This document shows, one piece after another, positions 33,441 to 64,000 of a DNA stretch of 64,000 nucleotides. The stretch spans positions 15,128,001 to 15,192,000 of the forward strand of contig CAVNZM010000003.1 in assembly GCA_963693365.1 (NCBI GenBank). Direction: 5' to 3'. The translations under genes and the position numbers were made by a program. The notes beneath the pieces were generated by a model. The model made no database searches, was not told the DNA's origin, and was given only the letters and a program-made list of their open reading frames with translations. Positions within the stretch are counted from its first letter, which is position 1, and each line of letters begins with the position of its first letter. Source of the DNA: Amoebidium appalachense. Its lineage: Eukaryota; Ichthyosporea.

Positions 33441-33560
33441 TTGCCTAAATCCCGGTAAGTGATGGTAGGTTTATCCTGACTGCACGTGTGTGTGCAAGTT
33501 GTAGAAGTTGATCTGCACGAAGCGTGGCTAACGAAATAAACCTGGTGACAAGTACCTGTA
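33441..33560 (+). repeat. 115-bp dispersed repeat, copy 2
   Basis: Same blocks as 29491-29610, with scattered changes (AATAAACCTGGTGAC), same orientation. Confidence 0.75.
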
Positions 33561-33738
33561 CACAAGAGACACTATAGGGCAGCGGCGGCATAGATGTGTG
33601 TGCACAATGGAAGAGTCGGCCGATTAGCACAGGGTGCAGGGTGGTATAATGCTTGTGTTGCCCTTATCAGTGGCTTGCTGAAAAAGGACATAATAGAGGT
33701 TCTATCAAAGCAACTGCTGTTCAGAAAAGGGGGTAGCT

Positions 33739-33777
<39 letters not shown>

Positions 33778-33899
33778 GGGGAGGGGGGGGGGGGGGGTTC
33801 GCCATTTTCGCCATCGGAATCAAACCTTTGCAAAATTTCCTGAAACAATGAACTTCTCATGCATGGCAGCTCGCAACACACACACACACACAAACACAC

Positions 33900-33904
<5 letters not shown>

Positions 33905-33971
<67 letters not shown>

Positions 33972-33972
33972 T

Positions 33973-34007
<35 letters not shown>

Positions 34008-34090
34008 GTGTGACACACACACACACACACTGGCACACACCCACAAACACACACACGCACACATGTACACACACACACACACACACACAC
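33905..34090. repeat. CA array with GT interruptions, spacer
   Basis: CA repeats from 33905 to 34090, interrupted by ACATGTAC and a short CGTGTGAC segment, followed by a CT array. Confidence 0.95.
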
Positions 34091-34724
34091 TCTCTCTCTC
34101 TCTCTCTCTCTCTCTTACATAAACGAAGAAAGTCTGCATTGCGGTTGATTCCCCCTCTCCCCTCCCCCCATCCTCTTTCCCTTCCTCCTTTATTCATTCC
34201 CCCCTTCTCCTTCCCCCCCCCCCCCCCCCGTCCCACTTTGCTCGAGCTCTGAATCACTCACTCTCTATCTTTCGAAGCCCCCTCCCCCCCCCCCCCCCCC
34301 CCCCCCCCTCGCGCCCAATTGAAACACACACACATGATGCACGCACGCACCCACCTTCAATCGAGGTATCCTGTCCGTTGTCACCGCGACTTGTGCATGG
34401 CCACACATGCGCACAGCCGCGGCCATCCTACATGCACTCAGTCTGTATATGCACCCAATCGAGCTTCGGATTTAACAATTGTCCTCCTCTTATAGTAGCG
34501 CACCCAAAAATACCAGTCATAGGTTTTTCTGACTCACCTAGCAGTGCAGGGATATATAGATGCTCTCCGTTGAAAGGAACTCCACCAATAAAAAAACCGC
34601 TAGCCGCCAAGTCCGATCTAAAATTTCAAGAACATGCACCACGCTCCTTAAGCTTGTTCATTTTGCCTCGCCCTGCAGGGGGGGAAAGTGGGGGGGGGGG
34701 GGGGGGGGGGTAATATTTGTGTAG

Positions 34725-34963
34725 CATTTGCCCACCTTTTGGAACATCAGCGGGTGTTTGGAGGTGACCTTTCAGAGGAGAAGAAACACGGGGTCGAGGA
34801 TTTGCTGAAAGCACTAAACGAGGTACCGCCTAATATATCCCCCCCCCCCCCCCCCCCCCTCCCCCCTCCCCCCCCCCCCCCCCCCCCCCCTTTCTTCCCC
34901 CCTTCCCCCCGCCCCAAGGCCACCCTCTCGATCGCGATGTTGCCAATGGGCACTCGATTTTGA
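34725..34963 (+). CDS. Possible two-exon 3' end of an unknown gene
   Basis: A TAG acceptor at 34723-34724 precedes a non-repetitive open stretch (34725-34822) with protein-like composition: FAHLLEHQRVFGGDL, then SEEKKHGVEDLLKALNE. It is followed by GTACCG and a C tract, exactly as at the known donors in this window. After the C tract a second open stretch (34919-34963) reads ATLSIAMLPMGTRF and a TGA stop in the same frame. I do not recognise the family and cannot find upstream exons with confidence. It could be a gene relic or chance. Confidence 0.3.
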
Positions 34964-34964
34964 A

Positions 34965-35290
34965 CTTGGAGAGGTGAGAACTTCAGTGATTCAACAGTAC
35001 ACTTCCACAATTATCCGTCTGGAAAAAGACCTTTTGCCACAACATTAATCCCAAATACAACCTAAAATAAATGTACGTTTGACTACAGCACTATCCGGCC
35101 ACTTCAGGTTCGGGCGACGTGCCAGAGTGCAGTTCCCCCCTGCAGATGGATACTGCAAGGCTGGGCCTCACCTCGAACTGATTACACGCTTGCAAGCTTA
35201 TTTGCTTCTGTCGCCCATAACAGGTTGCTGAAAGGACATTAATAGAAGAGGTGCCATCAGGAGATGTTCAGATGAGGGGGTAGCTGACAG
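34965..35290. repeat. Spacer repeat family, copy 3
   Basis: Blocks GAGAACTTCAGTGATTC, CAACAGTACACTTCCACAAT, GACTACAGCACTATCCGG, GGGCGACGTGCCAGAGTG, GATGGATACTGCAAGG, TCGCCCATAACAGGTTGCTG, GAAGAGGTGCCATCAGG. Confidence 0.65.
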
Positions 35291-35858
35291 CTGGGGGAGG
35301 GGGGAGGAAGGGGAGGGGGTCCAATATTTACGGCAAAGAATTTACTTTACTCAACTCTTTAATCGAAAGTAGGATAGGTGTGAGTTTTTATGTTGCGTTT
35401 CGGGTGTCTGCTACATTGGCTGACAATATTAATATAATGTGAACACCTCAGATTTCTTGTTGTATTCTGTTAATGGTCACGCTGAATATATATATGTCAT
35501 CGGATTTTCATACAGTGTTAAGGTATCTCAGTATGCACTTGCTCTTGGATATAACTCGTGAAGTTTTTATTTCATTTTGTCACGGGCCTCCTAAACATGC
35601 ATGGCCGTGCATAATACTTACATATCTTTCCGTTGAATAAATCCAGTCAAAAGAAAATTTACATGAGTACTTTCGGTTAAACGTGGAAATTTCCTCATGT
35701 ATACATACCCGACCTTTGCCACTACTGTGTGCACCAATCTTAGAACTTTGCAACTGTTGTCCGAACGAGCGCACGGCAAGACATGTGTGCCGGGATCCGA
35801 GCTTTTCTTTTCTATGTAAGCCTTCATTCTTTATTTTATTTTATTTTATTGTTATTAT

Positions 35859-35901
<43 letters not shown>

Positions 35902-36157
35902 GAGGGGGGGGGGGGGGGGATTAGGGAGGAGGGAGGTCCTGGAGAGAGGCGGGGAGGGGGAAAGGGGGAGGGGGGAGGGGAGGATGGAGAGGGGAATGTT
36001 CAGCATGTGTGTGTGTTGTGTGTGTGCAGGTCTATATGTGCCCACAAGAAAAAAATCTTTTTCTGCCCCGGCACCGGCCTCTCAAGATCGTGTGGGTGTG
36101 TGTGTGTGTGCATATGGCCGTTCACATCGTGTGCGTGCGTCGGGAACGAGCGGGGCA

Positions 36158-36189
<32 letters not shown>

Positions 36190-36492
36190 GGAAGACTATG
36201 AACCCTATTCAGTGACTGCCTAGAAACCGTAAGATTCTAGACTCTACCTCCGATTTACCTATTATCTTATGGCCTAAATCCCAATCATTAGATATCTTTG
36301 TCGGCATCTGATTGCTGAATGTACCCACGTGCACACGGTCCTGCGACTCAATCACGGTGAATGCCCACAGTGACTTTATACGAACAGACCCGTTTTAAAA
36401 CTGCAAATGAGTCTGACTGGTGTGGGGTTTAAAGCTCGATTTTTTCTACTTCTTCTTCTTCCTGCGATAGATGGGCATTTGTAAGTGTATGC

Positions 36493-36523
<31 letters not shown>

Positions 36524-36848
36524 AGGTCTTGGTGGATGCCAGGTTGAGGGATTTTGCTGACTGTCGGTGGGACAGTTGGTTAGAGGACACCAACGGTGTT
36601 GTTCAGTGCATAGATTTAAGTGATAACTTGTAGAGTATTCTCTTTATGTTTTGATAGGTGTGAATTGTGTGTGTGTGTGTGTGTGCTGTCTCCTTCCCTC
36701 TTTTTTAAGGCTTTTCCCGAGTCTTTTTCCCGTTTCCCTTTTATGTCACCTCTCTCTCTCTCTCTCTCTCCCCGGCCTCTCTCCCTCTCTCCCTCTCTCC
36801 CTCTCTTCCTCTCTCCCTCTCTCCCTCTCTCCTCCCCCCCCCTCCCCC

Positions 36849-37068
<220 letters not shown>

Positions 37069-37439
37069 CTCTCTCTCCCCCCCCCCCCCCCCTCCCCCCC
37101 CCCCCCCCCTCCAGTGTCTCTCCCTCTCTCCCCCTTTGTGTGCGATCGTATATACATATGCACGCAGATATGTATTAGTATAGATCTAGATCTGTGTTCA
37201 CAGTGGGCCACCTGACCCGTAGGTTAGTGGCTCACGTTTCCATATCTGTGTTGTGCTGTGTGTGTGGATTCCCTCGAGAAGCAGCTCCTTGGAAGCTGTT
37301 TATCGGGTATGGCTTAATTTAAGGGTTTGCCGTCTCTGCACCAATAGTTTGTTACTTAGTTTATGTGCTCCTCTCAGAGATCTCGGCACACACAGTGTCC
37401 TTGCCCTTTGCTTTATTAGTATCCACACACGCATGGGCT

Positions 37440-37740
37440 GCCAAGATTATTCTGCTTGGATCAAGTTTTTTCTGCTTGGATTAAGTTTAGTCTGTTGCCA
37501 TAAGATGGCAGAATAATTCTGCTTTTTGCTCCAGAATAATTCTGCTAAATGCGGAATGATTCTGCAGAATATTTTGGTTTTTTGCAGAACCTTCTGCTTT
37601 TTGCGGAATAGCTTCGCTTTTGCAGAGGAATATTCTGCTTTATGCAGAATAATTGTGCTTGTAAATAATAATTCTGCACTTAAAGAATGATTCCGTGCTT
37701 TCCCGAATATTCCTGCTCGGAGCAAACTAATTCTGCCGAT
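37440..37740. repeat. TTCTGC/GCAGAA foldback-type array, copy 1
   Basis: Within 300 bp the hexamer TTCTGC or its complement GCAGAA (or near variants) occurs more than a dozen times in both orientations, often as GCAGAATAATTCTGC, an exact palindrome. It contains AGTCTGTTGCCATAAGATGG, shared with the array at 40090. Confidence 0.7.
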
Positions 37741-37789
37741 ATGGTTAAGGTGCTGAAAGGGGAGGGTCAGTGGGGGGGGAGGGGGGGGA

Positions 37790-38100
37790 GGGAGGGGGCG
37801 CGTTGGATAATCGAGCTTGAAATGTCGGGAATGACCAACACAATAAACGGTGCCACAACCTTAAGGGGATAAAGCGTTTTGCCACATCGGGTTCCGTCCC
37901 ACAATCAATGTAAAAGTAATGCCAATATAACCACGGCACTAACCATGCGTTCTTGACTTGGGCGACGTGTTGCTGTTCCTGCTTAGTGCGTACATAGGCC
38001 TTGGTGACATGCTTTTTACAAGGGCAAATAGTCCTAGGTTTGCTAAGCATAGTCCCTTTCTCGTGTCGCCCATAAAAGGTTGCTGAAAGGACATTTAAGG
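37790..38100. repeat. Spacer repeat family, copy 4
   Basis: Blocks ATCGAGCTTGAAATG, ACCACGGCACTAACCATG, GGGCGACGTGTTGCTG, TCGCCCATAAAAGGTTGCTG and AAAGGACATTTAAGG, preceded by a G-rich tract at 37770-37797. Confidence 0.65.
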
Positions 38101-39274
38101 TTTCTAGACTGTTGGGCCGCTATGTAGTCACTCTGGAGTCACATGAGGGTGCTGCTGTTTATGATTAAGTAGGCAGTCACTGTGGCGCTCGTGATTTGTC
38201 AATGTGTGCAAATGCGAGGGAGGACTTCCAGGGGCTGGTGGAGGAGAGAGTGGTGATGGTCACAGTGACACAGTGTGTAAGCATATATTTAGTGTACTGG
38301 CATGTTCTTGTGGTTATGAGAATCCGGTGGGGTCGAGGGGTATGAAGCATTAAGCAAAAATGTTTGTTTAGCCATATGGGTGGGATGACGGTGTCACCGA
38401 AGTGGTGGCAGGAGTGTTGGGTGGCCGGGGATGATGGTGTGGTGGAGATGCAATGGTGGTCCCGATGCATACATAGTTTCTGTGGTGGTGTGGACGGTTA
38501 GGCTCTGCGCATGCAGTGATAAAAGCGTGTCTCAGATGTTTTCGAAATTGTGTGGCCACGGACCATCAGAAGAATGCTAGCTACTAAAGCATGGGGGGGA
38601 GGGGGGGGAGGGGGGGGGGGAGGGCACAAATTTTGTTAAACTCTAGGCCTAAAACACACGAGCGCTATGTATTGTCTGTAACATCGGTGGCCATGACTGT
38701 AATAAAAACCCCTTTGGTTTATGTGCCTGTGAGTTAAGATCGTGTGTTCCAGCAAATGCGACCATCCAAATACTGTTATACCAGTCCTAGAACTTTGCCG
38801 TTGCTGTCCGAACGAGACCATGCAAAGCTAGGTACCGGGACCCCCCTCCTTCCTCCCCCCCTCCCCCCCCCCCCCCCGCCCCGGCGGTTCCTTACCCTAT
38901 CCTTTTCGTAGCAATAGAGGGGGGGGGGGGGGGGGGGGGGGATCGAAAAGAGTGCTGTTCCGCATGTGTGTGTGTGTTGGTGCAAGTGTGCATGTTGCCA
39001 GTATGGTATCTGTGACTGCATCTACCGTGGTGGTGGTGGTGGTGGTGGTGGTGGGAGGAGGGGGGGGGAGGGGAGGGGGGGGGGAGAGGAGGGGGGAGGG
39101 GGGAGGGGGGGGGGGGGGAGAGGAGGCTAAGGGGGCATATTCCATATGCATGTTAAATAGTAAAAAGCCAGGCACGTCCATGCAGCCTATTTGGAATGGA
39201 CCACATTACAGACCCCTGGTATACTAATATTTGCGCCAATATTTTATGTAAGAATCCCTCGAATTGAGCAACAC

Positions 39275-39304
39275 ACACAGACACACACACACACACACAC
39301 GCGT

Positions 39305-39395
<91 letters not shown>

Positions 39396-39483
39396 CACGC
39401 ACACACACGCACACACACTGTGACATACACACACACACACACACCCAAGCACCCGAACGCAAGCGCACACGTTTGCGCGCGCG

Positions 39484-39568
<85 letters not shown>

Positions 39569-39603
39569 ACACACACACACACACATGTACACACACACAC
39601 ACA
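39275..39603. repeat. CA array, two blocks around a GC alternation
   Basis: CA repeats, a short break near 39418-39478 with GCGCGCGCGCGC, then CA repeats to 39603. Confidence 0.95.
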
Positions 39604-40089
39604 AACAAACAAGGTCTGCATTGAGTACCCTTTTCCCACCCCACCCCCCTTCGTCCTCATCTCTAGATCTCCCTTTCTCCCTCCCCCCATTCCTTCTCCC
39701 CCCCCCCCCCTTCTCCCCCCTCCCGCACTTCCGCTCTCACCGCAGTGTTGATCGGCAAGTTTTGTCGTTTTTATTTTGGTTATGTGCATATTCTTAATTC
39801 TCTAACGATCAGATAATTATAACCCCTCTAGAAAACTCTTATCACGCTGAAATCCAAGCAACGGAAATAATGCATGGGCATACAGTAGAACGGCACGCTG
39901 CGAACACGCATCTCACTATTGGCTAAACACGGAAACAAGCTAGTGATAAGCTCACGATCGGCACAGGGTTCCAATATGCTCGTGTGTGCCTCTGTAATGC
40001 CACACATCTGCACAATGTGATGTACACACACACGAACATTCTGACACAAACACATAAAGGTTGGAATCCCCCCCCCCCCCCCCCCCCCC

Positions 40090-40330
40090 CTTCCAAAAGC
40101 AAAAATATTCTGCTCAACGTAGAGCCCTTCTGCTTGTAGCAAGTTTACCGTCTGTTGCCGTGAGCAGAATAATTTGGCTTTCACAGAATGTATTTTCTGC
40201 ATCTTAATAATTATACTGAAAACAGGATAAAATCTGCTCGAAGCTGAAGAATTCTGGGAATAAATAGTTCTGCTTTTGGCTTGGCAATGCTTATTCTGCT
40301 TGTTACAGATTACTCTGTGATCTACAGAAT
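40090..40330. repeat. TTCTGC/GCAGAA foldback-type array, copy 2
   Basis: More degenerate than copy 37440-37740, but shares CTGCTTG, AAGTTTA, GTCTGTTGCC and GCAGAATAATT in order. Both arrays precede a spacer-family repeat by a few hundred bp at most. Confidence 0.6.
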
Positions 40331-40599
40331 AGCTTTCCCTCTCTAACCACCACAGGGTCAAGGCTTACACAGGAACTATAAATAGCTCCTGCCATAACCT
40401 TACCGTACCTGGCAAACCAACACGCATTTGTGCTGAATCCATCACAGCGCCTTTCAACAAGTTTTGGGAGCCAGCTTAAAGTATTTGCACACGGATCACG
40501 GCCTCTTGTGGTTGCATGTGCAAGTGTCACCGTGTAAAAGTTAATTTTTTTTGGAAGGCATTAAATAGACGAGCAAAGTGTTTTATGTATGATATAGTA

Positions 40600-40800
40600 C
40601 AGGAAATCCCACAAACGAAGCGAGGTCGAGACTTTTACGGTTGCAACACGACTTCTCTTTATTGGCATTTGGGTGACCCATGCATACCACCCACTGCAGT
40701 CCTCCCAAACGGATGGGCACTGCAAACCATGACCCTATCATACTTGCACAGGCCCGCTTAGTCGCCTTTATCATCCAGTCCGTTGCTCAATGTAAATATT
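40600..40800. repeat. Spacer repeat family, divergent copy 5
   Basis: Shares AAATCCCACAAACGAAG and a GGGTGACCCATGCAT / CTGCAGTCCTCC block with 30434-30670, and GATGGGCACTGCA with copy 32580. Divergent relatives may also lie at 30434-30670 and 41030-41240. Confidence 0.45.
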
Positions 40801-41690
40801 ATATGGCGAGGCCCTGGGATTTTTGGGTGGGCAGAGAAATAACCATGTATCCCTGCTTTCTTTGATACTTATTTTCCCTGTCTCCTAGAGCTCGCTCTTT
40901 TCTTTTTTGGTGGTGGTGGTGGTGGTGGTGGCGGCCTGTGGTGGGTCGTGGTGGTGGTGGGGGTAGGGGGAGGGGGCTGTTCCATCACTCAGTCTGCCAA
41001 ACATTAAATTGTTTGACGACTTTTGTCTCCACCACAACCCAATGATTCCACAATCATATACCACATGCCTCTGTTGGACCTAGACAGGTGTCGCCTCCAT
41101 AGAGTTGGGCGACCACTCAATCTGCTTTTTGCTGCTGAAAGAGCACGACTTGTCTAGTTGGATCATCATGATGGTCTACTGCCGTGAGGTCGCCCACTCA
41201 CACCTCAAGTTGCCAAAAATAGCCCACAATATTGTTCTGTGAGTCGTTTGTTTGTGCCTACTCCGAGGCTCTCACCACCTTGTCCTCCCATCTTTCCGCC
41301 TCTTCCTCGAGCTCCTTCACTCATCTCTCCTCTCCGTTCAACCCCCTTCCACCCACCTCAACCCATATAAGTTTCGCCCCATCACCACCACCACCACCAC
41401 CACTGCATTAGCTCAACTGCACTGTGTGCTTGAAATTACTTGCTCCCCTCGCGGGCTGTGTGGGTGCCCGTGATTTATTCAGCTGAAAGCCCCCCCCCCC
41501 CCCCCCTCCCCTCCCCCCTCCCCCCTCTCGGCCCCCTCCCCCCTGCCCCTCCCCTCCCCTCCCCCCCCCCCCCCCCCCCAAAAAAAAAAAAAAAAAAAAA
41601 AACCTACCCAACACTCCCCCTTCCCCCCTCCCCCCTCCCCCCCTTCCCCCCCTCCCCCCCCCCCCCCCCCCCCCCTCCCCCGAGACCCCC

Positions 41691-41733
<43 letters not shown>

Positions 41734-42273
41734 GTCCCCACTGGCCAGAATACTCTACAAGTTGCCCATATAACTCAAAGTAACATCTCGTGGCACATGG
41801 TGGTGTCCAAAAAGGCTGCTCAAGTGAAATTGTAAATGTGAACCAAACACACCCAAACATGTGACATTTTTGGTCTTACATTCCCCACAATATTTCAAAT
41901 GCAAAACTGTGCTATCACAAGAAGACGATTTTGACCTGTAACTTGTTGGGTGGCGCCCATCGTATCAAAAGACAACTATCTCAGGCATGTGGTTTCCCTC
42001 TGGGGTGATTGAATGCCACCTGTTTTGTTTTGATAAGGGAGTTGCTGTTTTGTGTTTTTATATGCATTTGAACCGGACCACGCATTAATTATTTTAATGA
42101 TATTCACGTGGTCTGAGCTCAGCTGGTGCATCTCAGCTTTAAATTTCTTAAACGTTTAACGTACTAAAGTTCCAAGTACTTACTTTCAAAACATGCACGC
42201 AAGCGGATGTGTGTGTTGTAACCGTGTTTTCTTTCTTTCTTTCTTTTTTTTTTTCTTTTTTTCTTTTCTTTTT

Positions 42274-42330
<57 letters not shown>

Positions 42331-43223
42331 GGGGGTGGAGGGGCCGGGGGAGGGGGGAGTTTGATGGGAGGGTAGAAGAGGGGGGGGGGGGGGGAGGGGG
42401 GGGGGGGAGGGGGGGGGGGAGGGGGGGAGGGGGGCTAAATTTAGCATATATGCTAAGTGCATGTTGACTGTGCTGGCAGCCTCACAGAAAACACGCATCA
42501 CGTGGATTCTTCGCTGAATTCGAAACGTGGACGCACGGACGCCGGCCCGGGGGACTCGTGGCGCCATTTTAGCGATTCATCCAATTAAAAGGCGCGACGT
42601 GGTTTGCGCAAACAATCCAGGGTAAAGAAATGTATTGATGACCGAATTGTTGGAACTGAGTATATACGTTTTCAATATATTCATATACGTAGTAAAACAA
42701 AGCGATGTATAAATGACAGACAGAAAAGCATCTTTCCTGCTTTTTCAAAGCTTATATTTCTTTTTGGGAGCATTCATGATTGATAATAGGCAGCCAGAGT
42801 CCGTTTAGAGCCCTGTCACACCAAGGGACATCAAGAAAAAAGCAACCAATCCGATGTCATGGCAACACTAAGGAATGTTCTGATGAGGAACGGGTCAAGT
42901 ACCGGGTCGGTTTTCTTGAACGTGCTCCGCTGGAATGAATGTGGGAACACGCTCGTTCATGACAGCCATCATCGGATCGATAATAACCAGACACCAAATA
43001 TGCTGAGATTCACATCTTAAAAAAAAATAAGTCGCATTAAAAAAATTCACAAAAACAAAAGAATAATCATTCAATACATTTTTTCCCTAGGTTTATAGAC
43101 ACCTGGCTGAAAAGAGTGGTGTTCGGTCACGTTCATTCCATGACATTCGGTCCCCAACCATCCGATCTGCTAGACCCGACCCGCCGCAACGGCAGATCAC
43201 GTACAATTCGCTCGCGCGAGCTG

Positions 43224-43241
43224 ATTGGCTGGCGGGATTGG
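43224..43241 (+). promoter_or_regulatory. Putative PMT2 promoter: paired inverted CCAAT boxes
   Basis: CTGATTGG and GGGATTGG lie 13 bp apart in a GC-richer segment about 260-280 bp before the PMT2 start codon. ASL has the same CTGATTGG upstream. Function is inference. Confidence 0.35.
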
Positions 43242-43501
43242 AAATCAAAGAAGGTCAACTTTCTCTTTTCCCACGGTGACACTTAAAGTTTTTTTCGTTT
43301 TTTTTTTTTTTTTTTTTTGTTCGAAGATTTTTTTTGGAGGGGTGTAAGGCGCGACGCCTGTTTTTACTCGCCACTTTTCACGTGGTGTGTTTGGAGACCC
43401 TTCTTTTTGGTTTTTTCATTTCGTCACGCAAGTGTTTACCATTGAAAGGACAGAGACTGCATTGGTGGTTGTTTACTCAGTTGGCAAATCTAGGCCGAGA
43501 C

Positions 43502-62492
<18,991 letters not shown>

Positions 62493-63226
62493 AAAATACC
62501 GGGAAATAGTTAGTGTGGGTGAGTGATGGTTAGAGTTCTGGGTTGATTACGTTGTCACACGAAGATGCCATATGGCATGTTTACAATTTGTACATCTGCA
62601 CCATCGGATATACACCAATCATTTGTGTGGTGATTCACTGCCATGCCACACCCAGACATGCACACACACACCGTGCGCGCACACACAGTGGTTGTGCATG
62701 GACCATTTCCGGATGACTTCTTAAGATACTATCGTATTATGTACTTGGGTTTACCGTATTGCGTGTGTGTGGTGTGGAACAGAGAGAATGGCACAAAGAC
62801 AGATTCAGTAGTGATTCCCATGTCTATCAAAATGTATAGTTTATATCGTACATACATACATACATACACATCATCTAGAGCCGTGATCGTGATTCAAGCT
62901 TCCGCTGTTTGGTATACACACAAATAATAAATGATGAACAATTATGGTGCTCCTTTTGCATCTCGAGTTAATGAATCTGAGTGGAGGGAAGGAACTACTA
63001 GCACTACATCGCGTACATGTCAACAAATTTGCTCACTTCACTACAATAGATTTTGGCACACTTGGTCAAGAAGTGGCGCCGTGAATTTGGCCCACAGATG
63101 CGTGCACACACCAGCACAGCCCAGGGATATGCGCGTGCACTGCACACACACACACACACACACACTCCCTCTCAGAGGCTCCCTCTCTCTCTCTCTCTCT
63201 CTCTCCCCCCCCCCCCCCCCTCTCTC

Positions 63227-63270
<44 letters not shown>

Positions 63271-63601
63271 CCTCTCTATCTCTCTCCTTTCTCTCTCTCC
63301 CTCTCTACCTCTCTCCCTCTTTCCCCCCCCGATCCCCCCCCCCCCCCCCCCCCTCTCTCTCTCTCGAGCTCATCTCTACTATCTCTCTCTCTCTCTCCCC
63401 CCCGGACACCCCCCCCCCCCCCCCCCCCCCTCTCTCTTCATCTCTATCTCTCTCTCACTCCCCTGATCCTCCCCCCCCCTCCCCCCTCTCTATCTCTCTC
63501 GTGTGCGCGCGCGTGATGGGTAATAGACTTACAGCGTGACAAGTAATTCGGCACACACACAGACACGTGTACACACACACACACACACACACACACACCG
63601 A

Positions 63602-63636
<35 letters not shown>

Positions 63637-64000
63637 AGAGACAGAAGGGCAAACTAGCAGACTCAGCAAGCTAGGCAGTGCATTAAATGGCCTGCAGTTA
63701 CTGCCTATGCATATGATAACAACGTCACATGCTATAATCGGGTTGATGCACGCGCAGACTCGGGCTCGGGGCACGGGCACATGCACCATCATATGGTGCA
63801 CGTATAGCTACAGTTCCGGCTTTCCGGATCCGAGCCTCAGCGGCCCGATTTATGTTATATGAGATCGATTGTTTCTGATATTAGCAGCGAGACTCGTGTG
63901 TAGAAAAAGAAAAAGAGAGAGTGTGGGAAAATGTATGATCTGAAAAGGTACTACCCACTGGAAAAACCTACCATGTACATATGCCTTTTGGTGGCGCAAT
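62493..64000. other. Downstream of PMT2
   Basis: Contains the presumed PMT2 3' UTR, a TACA tetranucleotide run near 62850-62870, AATAATAAATG at 62926-62936, CT and C tracts (63180-63500) and CA arrays (63560-63632). A short protein-like stretch near 63058-63100 (HLVKKWRREFGPQ) is not enough to call an exon. Confidence 0.4.

Noticed and set aside
43334-43501. Upstream in-frame extension of PMT2
   Set aside because: It has no ATG before 43502 and the extension does not resemble the family. The ATG at 43502 gives a normal hydrophilic N-terminus.

Overview
This is a nuclear, intron-rich eukaryotic window. I can reconstruct three complete protein genes, all on the + strand and all split by GT-AG introns: a CWC25-type pre-mRNA splicing factor (1766-8673, 5 exons), argininosuccinate lyase (16606-28981, 13 exons, 463 aa) and a PMT2/POMT2-type protein O-mannosyltransferase (43502-62492, 25 exons, 791 aa). 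The last two join in frame across every exon I propose, and each is close to its family's usual length. PMT2-type enzymes are typical of fungi and animals and are absent from land plants. With animal-like intron density and introns of about 0.4-2 kb, this suggests an opisthokont, perhaps a unicellular relative of animals or an invertebrate. That is inference only; nothing here identifies the species. Layout: 1-1765 is upstream sequence rich in C tracts; 1766-8673 is CWC25; 8674-16605 is a spacer with a broken LINE reverse transcriptase (minus strand, about 14050-15500), a terminal-inverted-repeat element (15503-15973) and tandem duplications; 16606-28981 is ASL; 28982-43501 is a repeat-dense spacer with its own repeat families, different from those in introns; 43502-62492 is PMT2; 62493-64000 is downstream sequence rich in CT, C and CA tracts. 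The three genes have no obvious shared pathway (splicing, arginine/urea-cycle metabolism, ER protein glycosylation), so the co-location looks incidental. The unusual part is the intron architecture. About half of the introns carry a long C tract within roughly 5-25 nt of the 5' splice site. About a quarter of the 3' splice sites sit directly on CA-repeat tracts in place of a normal pyrimidine tract. About twenty copies of a dispersed SINE-like repeat with pol III box A/B-like motifs and a C-rich 3' end lie within introns, all in the sense orientation; I found none in the two long spacers. Most of the long open frames in the window are translations of CA/GT, CT/GA and C/G tracts and are not genes. 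No tRNA, rRNA or CRISPR array was recognised.
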